From Moniliophthora roreri (taxonomy: Eukaryota > Basidiomycota > Agaricomycetes > Agaricales > Marasmiaceae), in the NCBI GenBank assembly GCA_001466705.2, contig LATX02000186.1, forward strand, positions 248,001 to 312,000: DNA of 64,000 nt, given 5' to 3'. The stretch's first letter is position 1. Every line of letters starts with the position of its first letter. The notes below the pieces were generated by a model. It was given only the letters and a program-made list of their open reading frames with translations, was not told the origin of the DNA and did not search any database. This document shows positions 1-15,000 of the stretch, one piece after another. The position numbers were made by a program, and so were the translations under genes.

Positions 1-1
1 G

Positions 2-1060
2 TCAGTAAGAGGAGAGAATGCCTGTTTGAACGGCTGGACGTACGAACCATTCGATACCCTCTTTCAAAATATGGAAGATCGCATTGAAACTCATGGCTGG
101 GAGAAGGCTCGTCAGACTTTGGGTACAACCCTTCGGTATGGCCGATTTTTCTCATTGGCTGGCGGTGCACTGATTACGCTTCCTACTTGAGCTCCTGGAT
201 CGCAATGGGTTTCATAGATGGAGGTTTCAAGGACAACCAACATACAATGATCGAGTTCCTTGGTCGAGTTGTTCAAGCTATAAAATGGGGACAGGAAAAT
301 TGGCCGGACATGGATCCAAATCTTCGGGGAGCTATCTTCCGACCAACTTTCCTTCGTGGCGTGCAGAACCTTCACACGGAGACACTCATGAAGGTTGGTT
401 TTCATACGTTCCGTGAAATTCCTATAACTGATCAATTCCTCAGCTTGCTTCAAAGGAGAATGACGTCCCAAAGAAGTTGGAAATACTCCAGGAACTACTT
501 CAGGAAGCTGAGGATGTTATCAAGAGCGTTGGAGAAGACACAGACCCCTCTTGTGGTCATCCTTCCTTCCGTTTGGCGTATTACGATTATCCTTGTGGGC
601 ATGCTTACGCGTGAGGTCCTTGTCTCAGCTCCGAAACTATATACTTAATCATATTCAACAGCATGAAAGGCTACGTGTCTCGTGAGAAGGCGAAGTTGAC
701 CGGCGACAAACTTGAAGACTCAAAGCTATCCCTAGAAGCTGGGGTCTCTTACATGAATGCAGCAAACAAGCTTCCCGATGACGATGAACACTATTCGTGT
801 ACGTTGCTCTCCCTTGGTTCTATCGATGAAGCTCAAACTTTGTATTAGTTTATCTGAGCGTCGCTATCGAATGCCTGAATAAAGGTTCTGCGTCTCCGCA
901 GCTGATACTTAAGGTGCTGGAACAACTCAAGTCTTCCGTACCAAAGATGCAGAGGATCTGGGTCACGTCTGCACTCGCTATTGGGGGGCGTGATGACATA
1001 ATAAAGCAGACTCTCGGGATGGAGGAGCAATTCAGGAGGAAAGTCAAAGAAAACCAGTAG
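2..1060 (+). CDS. Hypothetical lineage-specific protein, 5' end outside window
   Basis: I do not recognise a named function. Five exons join in frame: 2-135, 193-393, 444-610, 662-798 and 849-1060, separated by introns of 50-57 nt with GT..AG ends. The product starts before the window. It reads through an alpha-helical region with motifs WIAMGFIDGG and RGAIFRPTFLRGVQ. Its C-terminal part contains NKLPDDDEHYSFYLSVAIE and SALAIGGRDDIIKQTLG and ends in ENQ at a TAG. The 'P-D-D-E-H .. A-I-E' and 'A-L-G-G-R-D' blocks recall, from memory, a large agaricomycete family of uncharacterised helical proteins; that link is recall, not a search. Several single-frame ORFs over this span are only fragments of this spliced reading. 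Confidence 0.6.
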
Positions 1061-1980
1061 CTTGTTACCACTTGCCACCACATCACACCATATATTTCTT
1101 GACCTCTTGACCATTGGCATGTTGTACAGATATTTCTAGCATGTAGCGACTCGGAAGTGACTAGCATCCACTCATTTTTCTAGTCTATACAAAGCCACGT
1201 TTCAATTTTCCATCTCAGGGAGTACCGGGAAGGTTGTTGGTTTGGGTCAAAAAGGCGACAACGTTATCACATATAGACTGGCATGTGGAGTTCAGACAGT
1301 TTGTTCGCTTCCTTTCTTCGCTGATTGGACACAGAAAAGGATTTACCGTTGTCTTGGTGATAGCAAGTGGTCAATGACAATCGGTCCTCGGGGTGACGTT
1401 TACACCGTACCGGAAGCTGACTCGTGTGTAGATCCGTGGAGCTAATGATGCCCCACGTTATGACGCGCTAGCACCTGGGATCAGTGAGGCTATCAATTCG
1501 GAATGCTTGGACGTGGAATATCATTCTATGAATAGTTTAGAAGGCTCAGATCTCCCGTGTTCGCGGAAATCGCATATTTGGATTAGCGGTGTACTCTAGA
1601 GGCTCTGTAGGGAAGACGAAGTCCGCTAGCACTGGATTACCACGTACCATCACGTACCCATCCTTCTTGAGTTCCGGTCTGATCTCTTGCTGGACCATCT
1701 CGGTCGCTTCCTGGCTTGGCGAGGCAGAGGAACGTGGAGAAGCAGACTTGGAGACACATCACAAGCCGAGCATAATGGAGTCGGGTTGTTATGCAGTCGA
1801 TAGTGTGCGGCTCCTCCAAATTCGAACTGTAGAGTCTTTCTGACTAGTTCTTTTGAAATCCATGAGGATTCAACTTCGTAAACCGGAGGATGTTGTCATC
1901 GGTATTCCGGTAAAGCAAAGACCCAGGGTCCGGAAGCTTCTGGTACATACAAGACTTGAGATACTTGGCACGATTTTTCA
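1061..1980. other. Intergenic, possible gene remnant
   Basis: No complete gene seen. On the minus strand a frame from about 1765 down to a stop at 1546-1548 reads as plausible coding sequence (for example KKDGYVMVRGNPVLADFVF, ending PRTREI). It is preceded by a stop with no obvious exon to join, so it may be the last exon of a lost gene. A short plus-strand ORF at 1242-1445 has no recognisable content. Confidence 0.3.
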
Positions 1981-3012
1981 TCAAAGTCCCAAACCGATGT
2001 CCGCAAAGGTCTTCCACTTGTGTCCCGGCCAAAGTCCATTATCATTCTTCTCACGTCTCACCCCCGAGGCGTAATCCCAACTGGTGCTGCCTTTCCCAGC
2101 ATCCCACAACCTCACCAGCCAGTTCTTGATGTGATTCAGAGGCTCGCCCGGTACGTGTTCCACATAAGCGATTTCCTTCTTCAATCGTTTGGCAAGCTCT
2201 TGCATGGTGGCCTGATCACCCTCGATCCTGAAGCAAGCATTTTCTAGCTGCTTGGGAGGCAAGTTCGTCAGGACGTGGGCAACGTAACCTGAGACAATTA
2301 CAAATGAGTGCGATGTTCGATGAAAAGTCCTAATAACAACGACACCTACCACCAATATCAGCTTCATCTGTGAACGACACTGGCTGGTCGCCCTTGCCGA
2401 CAATATTGACTTTTCCATTTTCTTCATATGCTGTGAACCACGGGATATAACCGAAGAACGAGCCAACCTGGCAAGGAAGATTGGTGAATGAATCAACGAC
2501 ACCAATGTTGCACTCACAAAAAACCTCGTAAACGGTAGACCCGTCTCACGGATGTGCCCTATCACATAATTCTATTAGTACAACACCACGATTTTATCCC
2601 AGAAGCAACTCCTACCTGCAAACTTGTCCTTCCAGTCATGAGCGGAGCCCTTATCGTCCGACGTCTTGCTAACACCCTCCGTTACAAACCCAAACTCGGA
2701 CGGCACGAACAACTTCACACCAGCCTTCTTTGCTGCCTCCGCCACTGGGTATTCAAGCTCCAATGCAGTGGTTCCTAATGCTGCAATGACGACTTCTACA
2801 TTGTGTTCTTTGAAGACGGCAGTAACCTCGTCGACAGCATCATACCCTTCGACTTTGGCTACTGTGATGGAAGAAGGAAGGTTCTTGAGCTGAGACGATG
2901 GCTTCCGGCTGAGGACGACGGGATGCACACCGATCGAGACGAATGCGTTGACAATGTGGGTTCCAATGTCGCCGGCGCCGACGACTGCGAAGGATTTGTA
3001 GGTGTTCGACAT
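1981..3012 (-). CDS. NmrA-like / isoflavone-reductase-like NAD(P)-binding protein, copy A
   Basis: An atypical short-chain dehydrogenase of the NmrA/isoflavone reductase-like superfamily, expected to be cytosolic. Four exons on the minus strand: 3012-2616, 2558-2518, 2467-2350 and 2288-1981. They sum to 864 nt, giving 287 aa. The N-terminus has a Rossmann glycine motif, VVGAGDIGTHIV, near residue 10. Further on come the family-like blocks GVKLFVPSEFGF and TGLPFTRFF and an ending rich in W/K/G. Members act as reductases or as redox-sensing regulators; the substrate cannot be told from sequence. A close second copy lies about 2.7 kb to the right with the same exon pattern, so the pair arose by tandem duplication. 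I saw no frameshift. Confidence 0.8.
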
Positions 3013-3330
3013 GATCCCAAGGTTCGGTGGTGTTGGGACATGGGCATATTGGTCTGGGTTTTTATACGTGCATCTGCCTGTCTATCGGCCTAGGTGGTTT
3101 TGGTTATAGAACCCTCTTTTGTTGTTGGTCAGCATCTCATTAATGGATGGTCAATACGTACCTGGGCAGCTTACTCAGGTCGAATTCCTTTGATCGGAGG
3201 AACGCCGGTATTGTATGTAGCATGTTGCGCAATAGGAATAGAGGCGTGGAGTATCAAAGATCTCTGGTCCGCAAGATGGGTTGGGTGGGACCAGGTGAGC
3301 ACTTTCTGAGTCGACCGAGTGGAAGGACCT
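1981..3330. repeat. Segmental tandem duplication, unit 1
   Basis: This stretch, which holds the first NmrA-like gene and its upstream region, is repeated about 2,704 bp to the right. Similarity continues beyond the coding part: a block beginning GGTCGAATTCCTTTGATCGG at about 3179 recurs, slightly changed, at about 5870. Coding exons are more alike than introns, which fits duplication followed by purifying selection. Confidence 0.75.
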
Positions 3331-3716
3331 AGCGATTCGAATATTCACCAGTTCAACTTAGCCATCTCTGGACTCACCTGATGAGTAGATATCGAACACG
3401 GTGTCCTTTTTGACATTCCAGCGGCTTTGAGGTTGAGATCCTGGGGTAAAGATGTCAATGTTGTTCGGTAACCCCTAATCCAGCTTAGCCTCGAAACCAG
3501 ACGCTGCAAAACCTTGATGACAGTCGATTGAAGTCGAAACGCGCGATAACCACTGCAGCTTCTCTCGGAGGTCGTGGATGACTTCCTGAGGCAGAATCGC
3601 AGACGCCACGAGCATGAGAACACATTTAGCAATGATATTCCCGTGCTTGGATCCTAGTCTGCGCCCCTTCCGAAATTGTATGGCCTTCGTCTATTGATAC
3701 CCGGATGTCATTGTCC
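3013..3716. other. Upstream region of NmrA copy A; no gene
   Basis: The first 300-400 bases are part of the duplicated unit and would include the promoter of the minus-strand NmrA gene. Open frames here (for example minus 3345-3632) have no recognisable protein content and no sensible splice partners. Confidence 0.4.
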
Positions 3717-4151
3717 TAAGGTAAGTAGAAGGAAGGTAGGCGAGCAAGGGACGAAACTCTTGGATCGTTCGTCATCGGCCATTTCTGGACCTAGGAGCCC
3801 AATACAATACTTATTCACTGCGAAAGCCTGCAAATTGATTGATGAATAATACAATAACAGACAACTGGGAACGCACCTTGAGTCCTATCTCCGTGTCTTT
3901 GGTGTTTGAGGTGAAAGCAATTTGAGCAATACCTGAAATTCCCCGTTCATTCAACTCCTCCTGGCTCTCCATCAACGCTGACAACGGTCCCAAAAGTGCA
4001 ACTCCTTAGATCCACTATCATCATCTCCAACATGCACTGAATGGTATAGCGCATACCAAAAGCGCCAGTGTCTTCCCGCAGCCTGTAGGTGTGTCAAGGA
4101 ATGTGCTCGTCCCTTTCAATATGGGAATTCGCGCGATTCAGGTACTCGAGA
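3717..4151 (-). pseudogene. Remnant of a DEAD/RecQ-like helicase
   Basis: On the minus strand, downstream of an in-frame stop, the frame reads FLDTPTGCGKTLALL, a Walker A (helicase motif I) of the DEAD-box/RecQ style. An intron-like gap follows (GTATGC..TAAG). The next exon reads VALLGPLSALMESQEELNER, which fits helicase motif Ia. A second intron leads to a short tail ending in TGA at about 3717. No DEAH/DEAD box, motif III or helicase C-terminal domain is present. The piece is therefore a truncated copy of the RecQ-like helicases common in agaricomycete genomes. It sits between the two NmrA copies. Confidence 0.55.
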
Positions 4152-4685
4152 GACTTGAGGCATCTTCCGTCGTGTTTTCGAAGCTCTCTGGGGCATACGT
4201 TGAGGGTGGCATTGGGCTGTTGCAGGAGCTCGGTGGAGATTGTACGCGTTATTCAGAGTTCAAAACCGCGAATCTCGAAGAATATAGACATAGGTTGATT
4301 CGTATTGGCCTTCCAGCTTAGAACGGTATACATAGCGTAGTACGAGAGACGTAGGGTTTGGGAGTAGCAGTGAAAATATTTAACGCGGGAAAAAAAAATA
4401 AAACTGAAGCCCGGTCACTCCGCCAGTAGGGTCGCTCGCGACATGACTCTATCAAGGGAGTAGCTGGTGTCGAGTCTAAAGGACATAAAGTATTATGACG
4501 AATGCTAGCTACCAAACCCTTGGTACCAGTCCTCGTTCCCCTCCAAGATGAAGGCGTGCGTATGTGTCCCATGGATGAAACTTCAGCACCTGGAGGTCAG
4601 CGAGGTCCCGCTACTCAGATCCGAAAGCTTTGGGTCAGTGATGAGTTCGTGTTTCTGATGATACATGTAATACTTGGTACAATTT
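4152..4685. other. Intergenic between helicase remnant and NmrA copy B
   Basis: No gene supported. Frames on both strands are short and show no motif. It includes a short A-rich stretch near 4390 and the 3' flank of the second NmrA gene. Confidence 0.35.
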
Positions 4686-5716
4686 TCAGAGTCCCAGCCC
4701 GATGTCTGCAAAGGTCTTCCATTTGTGTCCCGGCCAAAGTCCATTATCATTCTTCTCACGTCTCGCCCCCAAGGCGTAATCCCAACTAGTGCTGCCTTTC
4801 CCAGCATCCCACAACCTCACCAGCCGATTCTTGAGGTCATTCAGAGGTTCACCTGGTACATGTTCCACATAAGCGATCTCCTTCTTCAGTCGTTTGGCAA
4901 GCTCTTGCATGGTAGTCTTGTCACCCTCGATTCTGAAGCAAGCATTTTCCAGCTGCTTGGGTGGTAAATTCGTCAAGACGTAGACAACGTAACCTGAGAC
5001 AATAATACATCAGTGCAATGTTTGATGGAAAGTCCTAATAACGACACCTACCACCAATATCAGCTTCATCTGTGAACGACACTGGCTGGTCGCCCTTGCC
5101 GACAATATTGACTTTTCCGTTTTGTTCATATGCTGTGATCCATGGGACGTAACCAAAGAACAAGCCAACCTAGCAAGGGAAATTGGTGAATGAATCGACA
5201 ACACTGATGTGTCATACTCACAAAGAATCTCGCAAACGGTAGACCCGTCTCACGGATGTGCTCTATCACATGAGTTTATCAGCGAGTCCCCGAGATTTGA
5301 AGCAAGAATCAACGCTCACCCGCAAACTTGTCTTTCCAGACAAGGACAGAGTCCTTATCATCCGACACTTTGCTTACACCTTCCGTCACGAGTCCATACT
5401 CGGATGGCACAAATAACTTCACACCAGCCTTCTTTGCTGCCTCCGCCAGCGGGTATTCAAGCTCCAACGCAGAGGTTCCTATTGCTGAGACGACGACTTC
5501 TACGTTGTGTCCTTTGAAGGCGGCAGCAACCTCGTCGACAGCATCATATCCTTCAACTTTGACTACTGTGATGGACGAAGGAAGGTCCTTGGGCTGAGAC
5601 GATGATTTTCTGCTGAGGACGATGGGATGTACACCGACAGAGACGAATGCGTTGACAATGTGGGTTCCAATGTCGCCGGCGCCGACGACTGCGAAAGATT
5701 TGTAGGTGTTCGACAT
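4686..5716 (-). CDS. NmrA-like / isoflavone-reductase-like NAD(P)-binding protein, copy B
   Basis: Paralogue of the gene ending at 1981, with the same four-exon layout and intron positions. Exon 1 runs from 5716 and carries the Rossmann motif VVGAGDIGTHIV. A short second exon encodes TGLPFARFF. The third carries VGKGDQPVSFTDEADIG, and the last (from about 4995) ends KTFADIGLGL. Differences from copy A are mostly conservative (for example VPSEYGLV against VPSEFGFV, and ITAYEQNGK against FTAYEENGK). Both copies look intact, so both may be functional NAD(P)H-dependent reductases or redox sensors of unknown substrate. Introns and flanks have diverged more than exons. Confidence 0.8.
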
Positions 5717-6010
5717 GATTATGAGGTTCGATGTGATTGAGATATGGTCATTTTGTGCTGGTTTTTATACCTGCAATCGGCCCTGGCTTATAGAATCTTC
5801 TTTTCGTTGTTGGTCAGCATGGATGGTTGAAATTATCGATACACCCCGCAATCTGAGCGTGCTTACTCAGGTCGAATTCCTTTTGATCGGAGGAACGCCG
5901 AAGATTGGTCTTGTATGTAGCACCTGATATTCAATATTGTGTTGTGCGATAGATGTGGCGCATCAAGAGTTCCTGGTTCGCAAGATAGGTTGGTTGTGAC
6001 CAGGTGAGTC
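4686..6010. repeat. Segmental tandem duplication, unit 2
   Basis: Second copy of the roughly 1.3 kb unit starting at 1981, containing the second NmrA-like gene and a homologous upstream region (about 5760-6010). Indels and many substitutions lie in the non-coding part, so the duplication is not recent. Confidence 0.75.
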
Positions 6011-8530
6011 TGGGATCTCTGGAGTCGACTAGGATTTTGAGTGAAAGGCCTAGTGATTCGATTATTGCCCAGTCCACTGTATCGGTTCCTAGACTCACCT
6101 GTGGAACATATATCGAACATGACCGAGGCATTCCAGCTGCTTCAAGGTTGTGGTCAAATTGAACGACGTTAACGACGCAATGCTGATCGTGAGAATATGT
6201 GTGCTTGCTGACTACTATCACCACGGCGCCAACGATACTAGTTCAAGTGGGTCGGCGTAAACCGCCGACATGTACGAGTTCGGCCTTCCAGGAGATTTTA
6301 AAGATTCAAAGAGTAGACACCACGGCTAGGTGCCATTTTTTCACCTTCAAATTTGGCCAGCCTCTTGCAGCCCGGAGTCCGTGTCCCTTATCTCGCCTAC
6401 TCCCGCAGGCAAAAACCACGCAATCTACTACGCGTGCCTTAGCCACATTGTCACGCGGCCGTGTTGCACGGAATGATTCAATGAAGACAATCTTTTGCGT
6501 TGGTGAGAAATACCATCAATCACATGACCATGGGAATAGGGCGTGGAAATTTAAGAGGCTGTGCAATGCACGAAATTTGGCGGGAGATCCCCTCATCTGT
6601 TGCAAGGATAAAAGCATTCCGAACTCGTAACTTGTGAGCTTCAGTTTTTTTTTCTTTGAACAGTAGAGCGTTCTTCATTGAAATTTCTTATCTAGATCTT
6701 CCTCCCACTTCCGCAGAACTCACCGGAGCCTTGCTTCAAGTGGGCTTCAAGGCTGGATTCGGAGCACCCAGTAGGTCTCAGCGGCAAAGAAGTTGACTTC
6801 AGAATTTACTGTGAGCTGTTATTAGAACATGTAGGTCTTGTTCTCGGTTTCTCTGGTGGAATACGGGATCAACAACAATCCTCTGCATTTTTGCACCCAG
6901 GTTCGCCACACATTTGACTGGTCAGTAGTTGCCCGGAAGCTGTATCATACCCGCTTCCCGGCTCGTCTGCTCTGAATTATTTGCGTTATTGATCAATTAT
7001 CCCCGCTAGAGGATTCTGTGGCAAAAACTTTCCAGCAAGTATCATGCCCTGTGGAGCTGCCTTTTGGAATTATATCTACCATAATTTAATTTCGGGCACC
7101 CACAAACCCATCAGCAGTGTGGGCTTTTCTTTCAAGATGGAAGCTTGGCGAGACGCCGTAATCTTATTTTGATAACTGAGTTGGTGTGGCATCTTTCGTC
7201 CCTTCGTACCACAGTTCTGGTGCTGAATATCGCGCACTGCTACTTGAAGTAGATTCCTGGTTATATAACCGCTTGCGAGTACCTCGGCCTAAGGGGAAGT
7301 CTGCCCGCCATCTTGACACCACCAGCGTTGTTCAGAGCAAACCAATGATTCGGTCTTGCTTGGCGATGTCAGGATTCAGGAGCAGCTTCCCGAAGTGTTT
7401 CATGGTATATTTGGCTGACTCTAAAACACCTCTGCCTGAACATAGACGGTATATGTTTGTGATAAATTGAGACGCTCAGTGGTCGTTCTTGAGACCAAGC
7501 ACCTCTCAAACAAAGTTCAAGAGCCGTTGCAAGACCAGCTGGCAACTTTGTGAGTACGCAATGTGCTCCTGTCAATTCTCTTTCGCGTATCTTCATTTCT
7601 GCTGTCATCTGTAGGTTCCTCGTTCCTTACAGTATCAATTATTGACAACATAAACCTCTATCTATCGTTGTAAGTACACCAAGGACCAAAAATATGGATC
7701 CACAGCTTTGACCCTTCCGGCCCAGAAAGAAGCCGGTCCGAGGAACGACCCGAAAAGTCCAAATGCCATAACGCTCTTTTGTTCCTTTGGGACGATTGGA
7801 GCCCTCTGCGTTCCAGTGGGGTGGTATCGCATTCTTGTACTAATCTTATGAAATATATGACCTGATGATTCGCTTTGGAATACCTTTCATAGGTGAGCTA
7901 TGCACCGACATCTACTGGTTCATACTGACGTGGCACTTCTCCATTAGCGTGTTCGCCCATACGATCGGGTGCCTCTGCCCGACGACTCCTGGCAGCTTGA
8001 TAGAAGATCTTCCCGCCGTCTTGCTGTTCTCTGAAGCGATGTAAATGATACAGCAATGACCAAGGAACAGGACAAGCTACAACTTTTTCCATAGCCGATT
8101 TTTCGGAAGTCGGTACGTGGCAGTACCTGTCGGGATCAGCGAGACGACCGAAGTTGATGAGAACGAGAACGAAATAGTGGAGATGTCATTCAATTCACCG
8201 GTCTTCGCGTGTCGTGTTCCTACGATGCAACGCGTCAAATTTGGAGGAACCTCCCGCCAAGGACTGCCTTGGGAACGGGTTCCTACATGTCATTGTCAGA
8301 CGGTACCGTACCCAGACAATCCTTTGGAATTGCTGTCATTCAGATGCTTCTACATCTTTCCTTCGGTTTTCAAATATGTCCATGTGAGTTCTAAACTCGA
8401 AATCGTCATTACGACCTTTCGAGCTCTCGTTCTCATATATCCTTCTTACGTGTGGCCTAGGTGACCGGATAGTCAAGGAACGATGCCCGAGTATCGAGAC
8501 CAGCAATACGGTACTTCGTCTAGAGGAGCG
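5717..8530. other. Long gene-poor stretch
   Basis: About 2.8 kb without a supported gene. The first 300 bases are duplicated NmrA upstream sequence. Open frames at 6199-6630, 7186-7470 and 8117-8464 have no recognisable domain, no coherent splice continuation and no paralogue in the window. The last part is presumably promoter of the peroxidase gene that follows. Confidence 0.4.
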
Positions 8531-8537
8531 TATATAA
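8531..8537 (+). promoter_or_regulatory. Likely TATA box of the peroxidase gene
   Basis: TATATAA lies 112 bases upstream of the peroxidase ATG at 8649, at a spacing that suits a short 5' leader. The ATG is in a good fungal context (CAACCATGC). Confidence 0.5.
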
Positions 8538-8648
8538 TCTCGGATGAGCTAGTTGGGTTTCTCAGTGGTCCCTCCACTTCAGATTTCAAGTCTCATACAC
8601 GCGCGTTCCTTTCCTTTATCTATTCAAAGTATTTCATCAACGGCAACC

Positions 8649-10498
<1,850 letters not shown>

Positions 10499-12010
10499 AC
10501 GAGTTCAGCTGCTTGCTGCATTATACATCTGCTTTATCCTTTCTAATCAAGTTCCCGTTATATTCCTTACTATGCATAGAGCTGAGCCTTCCGCTGCTTC
10601 ATTTCGTCTTCGTTATTGCACATACCTTTGGTTTTACTACACTCACTGGCATTTTACTCGATTGTATACAATGCACTCCCTAGAAACCCTTTCATCTATG
10701 TATTCTGTATTTATCCCCTCACTTTGAATTTGTTGTGCGCTCGTGCAATTACACAGCTACTGATTTACCTTCCCCCTCGGAGCCTTTAAGTACAACAATA
10801 TTCATCTCGGACATAGTAATCACCCAGATCTAGTGAACAATTCTCCGACCCCGAACGGATCTGCCCCAAGAAAGCAGGTGTTAAATTTGACTGCGGGGTG
10901 TGGGTCCCAGCTTTAGTGCTAAATGTTTCCGAGGATCGACGGATTGTGTTAAGGGACACGTAGGTACCGCAGGACCCCGAACTTGGGAGGCCGGGTCCCA
11001 CTGACTGTGTGGTTTGCGAGCGACACAGAGCGCTCAACACCCGCTTTGAGACATGGTTACGCCATCCCTTTCGTGAAATGATTGGCAGGTGTGATTATTC
11101 CTCGAAAATCGAAATCAAAGGGTGAACCGTAATATGTCCAGTCTCGCTCTGGACCGTTCTTGGTTGTGGATATTGGTTATTCGAGCGCTTTACTGACAAT
11201 TAAGGGAGTTAAACCGGAAGCTGTGGAAGTAGGATTTATTGATGGAAATGGAAATGGATCCAACGCCACAGAAGACGTAGGATGCTTCTGTCCGGGTGTA
11301 CCATATGCTCTGGTGGACACCATCAGCGAGGGAACTCCCGGCGCTAGAAATACTTGGTTTGCCTATCTTGCTCTCTATATGCCTCCCGAATATGCGTATG
11401 ATGCGGAGTCCCGCTGAACCTGTTCGCATGATGGCAACAACCTTGGCGTGTCTCAATTTCTTCTGTCAGATACCGAGCTGAGATCTAAATCCAATCTAGT
11501 TTTGGAAGCCGAAGTCAGTAAATATTGTATAGCCCGAGAGCCGCAGTACAGTCCAGTCCCAGATAGTCCCAGTCAAGGGACCCAGTATCAAAATCAGAGA
11601 TAAGAGAAGTTTGGCCTGGACGTAAAAATTATCAACAAGTCGTGAGAGGTCATGAGAGAATTATTCGGCTTATTTGTGACAAGAGTGAAAAGGCTGGCAG
11701 GCATTGGAGACAAAGACTTTGACAAACAAAGGCTTCTACTCAGTGCTGCCACTGTAGTCGTAGACGCGTCTTGCCCTCATACCTCTATGATCAACCCAAG
11801 TCCCTCTGTTCTGCGAGATATTCATTAAATTATCGAAAAAAATTATCAGTATTTGTGGTGAGTAAAATTTGGCTTATTCTGACATGTCGATTCCTGAGCT
11901 ATATAGCAGTACCACGGACCACGACCTGACACGATTCGCCGCAAAGAAAGGAAATTTCTTCAAGAAATTCACATATTCTTGCCGGTTTCCTTGAAAATTC
12001 TCCTTGAAAT
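10499..12010. other. Intergenic
   Basis: Contains the 3' flank of the peroxidase and the upstream region of the Bem2 homologue. ORFs at 10786-11040 (minus) and 11160-11417 (plus) show no motif and no splice support. Nothing else seen. Confidence 0.4.
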
Positions 12011-15000
12011 ATGGCCCCACGACGCAGTGTTCCGCCTTCCAGCTCATTGAGTCCCCAGGATCCAGGGACGCCTTCGGGCGGACCAATTCCTGCAACCCAT
12101 GGTTTTCCCCGATCAACCTCTCCTTCAGGGGGCTTCCTCAATTCTCTTACAAGACCTTCAAAATGGTTCGGTCGGAGCGCTTCCAATCCCAAAATGAGTA
12201 GCACTGGATCAGCAGAGCCAAGGACCAGCAGTTCGTCAGGGAGGAAACATAAAATATCGCGTCCGACAGATCCAAGACCGATTTTGGATTCGTACGGTTC
12301 ATCTTCTGCTACGAGGTGAGTGGCGTGTTCTCAATTTAGTGTTTTGCGATGTGGTATGTCGCGAGTTTGGGTAGCGGAAGAGAAGTGGAATTGAAGCATA
12401 TGATGAGCGACAAGTTACTGGTTTAGGTGGCTCGTCCGCGTTGTCTCAATATTAGGACCAATGAAGCTTGCCCATTTATATCCGCACTCCTCTTGATTGT
12501 CTGCGGTCCCGATACGTGATCGTTAATTTATGTTACAATTTAGGTCTGTTCTCGACCTTTCGGCTCGACCTCCTGCCTCACTTGACCTTTCTTCGCCCTT
12601 CAACGCCCCTCCAAGTCAACCATCGAGTCCATCGACACTGCATGCATCAGGGGGTCTAGGAGACTTGCGCAGTATCTCCAAACGGGCTTGGTCTCGGTCG
12701 GCCGACGACCTGAGCAAGCTAGACACATCCAATCTACCCGGAAGCCGCCCTTCGTTTGAGGACAAGGTAGCCATTTATCGAGGTCGCAGTAACAGCAACT
12801 CCAGCGGATTGTCTCCTACTACTCCACTATCTGCCCCTGTCCTTCCCGGCGGCGTCCAACCTTTTCCCACATTCAAGTCAACAACTACAACCCCCTCGAC
12901 ATCACCCCCAAAGATGTCCAACATGCCTGCTGTAGTATCAATCTCGGTATCAGCACCTGCTGTCGACGAGGCCTCCACATCATCGAGAAATTCACCGCCA
13001 TCGAATCATGTTCACACACGATCCCATTCCTTTACACCCAAGCTCTCCTCCAAGCTATCCGCACCCCGCTTTCCTTCTAGCCCAAAACGAAAGGGCTCTG
13101 CTGGTTCAGAAATGGAGGGACAGTTGTCAGCTCCGCCTATTCGTACCACGTTCTTTTCGTCCAACAACAAAGAACCAAGTAGCAGCAAGGCTACATCCCA
13201 GTCATCTCATCGCTCCACAGCATTACTGGCACCACCTGTTATTGTGGAGCCTGAGGACGATTCCAGCGGTACGAACAGTGTCAGTGAAGCTAAACGGTCT
13301 TCGCAGATTGTTTACAATAGCGGATTCTTAAATCGCCTTTCGGACGTCCCTGCCAACTTGCAACACGCAAATTTGTCCAATTCGAAGGGCTGGAAGCCGT
13401 TCAAGGTTGAGCTGAAGGGATCCAAGTTGTATTTCTATAAGCCGCCTGGAGATAGGAGCGCTGGGGTCAAAGAGCTGTTCCCAGTCGAACTGGTACCTCC
13501 CAGTCAGGATGATGACGAAGGAGAAGAAGGAGAAGAAGAGAAGGAAAAAGATGAGTCGTATGGTAGTTTGGGTGAGGGTGCTCGGTTAAGGATGGGCGGG
13601 CGAAAAGATGATAGCTTGGCCATGCGGAAGAGGCGTGCGTTTTGGGGCAGGAGAACTCATCCCGACTTGATGAGAGATCCCACTGGCAAGATTGAGAAGG
13701 GTACCTTCGAAGCTTTGACACATGAAGCTGTGTTTGGGACAACCTTCCTCGGCGAGGATATCTCCGAGGTGGCGTACGAGCAAGATGAACAGAGTGTCCG
13801 AGAGGTCGGAGTAGAGAAGTGGAAAGACTTTGCTTCGGCCATACTGCTCTGCATGCCATACCTCGTCGATCATGCAAAGTTTGAAGGAGAGTTCAAGAGG
13901 TGTTGCGAATACCTCGTTAGTGGTGCTGAAGAGGAAAAGAAGAAGTCTGAGCAAGGCAGAGTCGCTTGGTTGGCGGGAGAGTACCTTAGATATCATGGTC
14001 GCCCTATCGATTTCCCAGACTGGGAGGACTGGAGAATCGAAGCCATTCCCAGCGCCACTTCCGCACTTGTCCCACCTACGCCTCAACCTACATTACCAAT
14101 GTCGACATCGACGCAAGCCCTGTTCAATCCTACGCCGAACGCGTCTCCCGATCTTGGTGCCTTCTCGCCTCGACCCCAAGAGGACTCGAAATTAGCCTCC
14201 TTGATGGGTACACTCGGCCCTCACGACACATCAGGATCGCCGTCAATGAAAGGCTATCTCGACCCGAAGGCCGCTGAAAGTCAAGGTGGCCTTCTTGCTC
14301 CTTTTGCATCGACGAGTAACCCAACACCTCCATGGGCCATTGCTCTCGACCGAGAAGGCCTTTCTCGGAATGTTCTCTTGTCCATCGACCCTCAAATAAT
14401 AGCGCAGAGCCTGAGCAGATTCCACTGCAGTGTGTTGCACAAAGTGCCTGACAATCTTACTGCCGAATTTGTGCTCGGCTCTTCGATGAATTCCGGTGAA
14501 ACTTTGGGCACTTCACATTTCCCATCGACTGCGCCTCCTGCTTTCGCTGCTCTATTCGGTTCCGGTGATCGACCTCACTGGCTTACAAAACTGGTGCTCA
14601 TGCAGGTCTTGGTCAATGATACATCTACACCTAGTTACCCAATCAGCAACCCCAACCCTCAGGTGGCTTCACCTGGGCGAAGATCAGAAGACAGAGGAAC
14701 ACAGACATCACGCACTCACTCTCGTTCAGAGGTCATCTCGGCTTGGGTCAGAATCGGTGAATACTGTCGAGTGAACGGAGATGAATGCTCGTGGCGTGCT
14801 ATCATGCATGCGGTTTGTTCACCACCAGTTGCGCGGATGGAAAAGGCCTGGAAGCGAGTGGAGCCGGCTGCTGTTGCGACTGTTGAGTCTTGGACGCAGA
14901 TTGCAGGCGATGGCGAAAGTGTGGGCATTAAGGAGCCTAGGTTGACTCCCTGGGGCGGTGATATCAGGAAAGTCATTCATGACGAGTTGACGAAGGCCTC

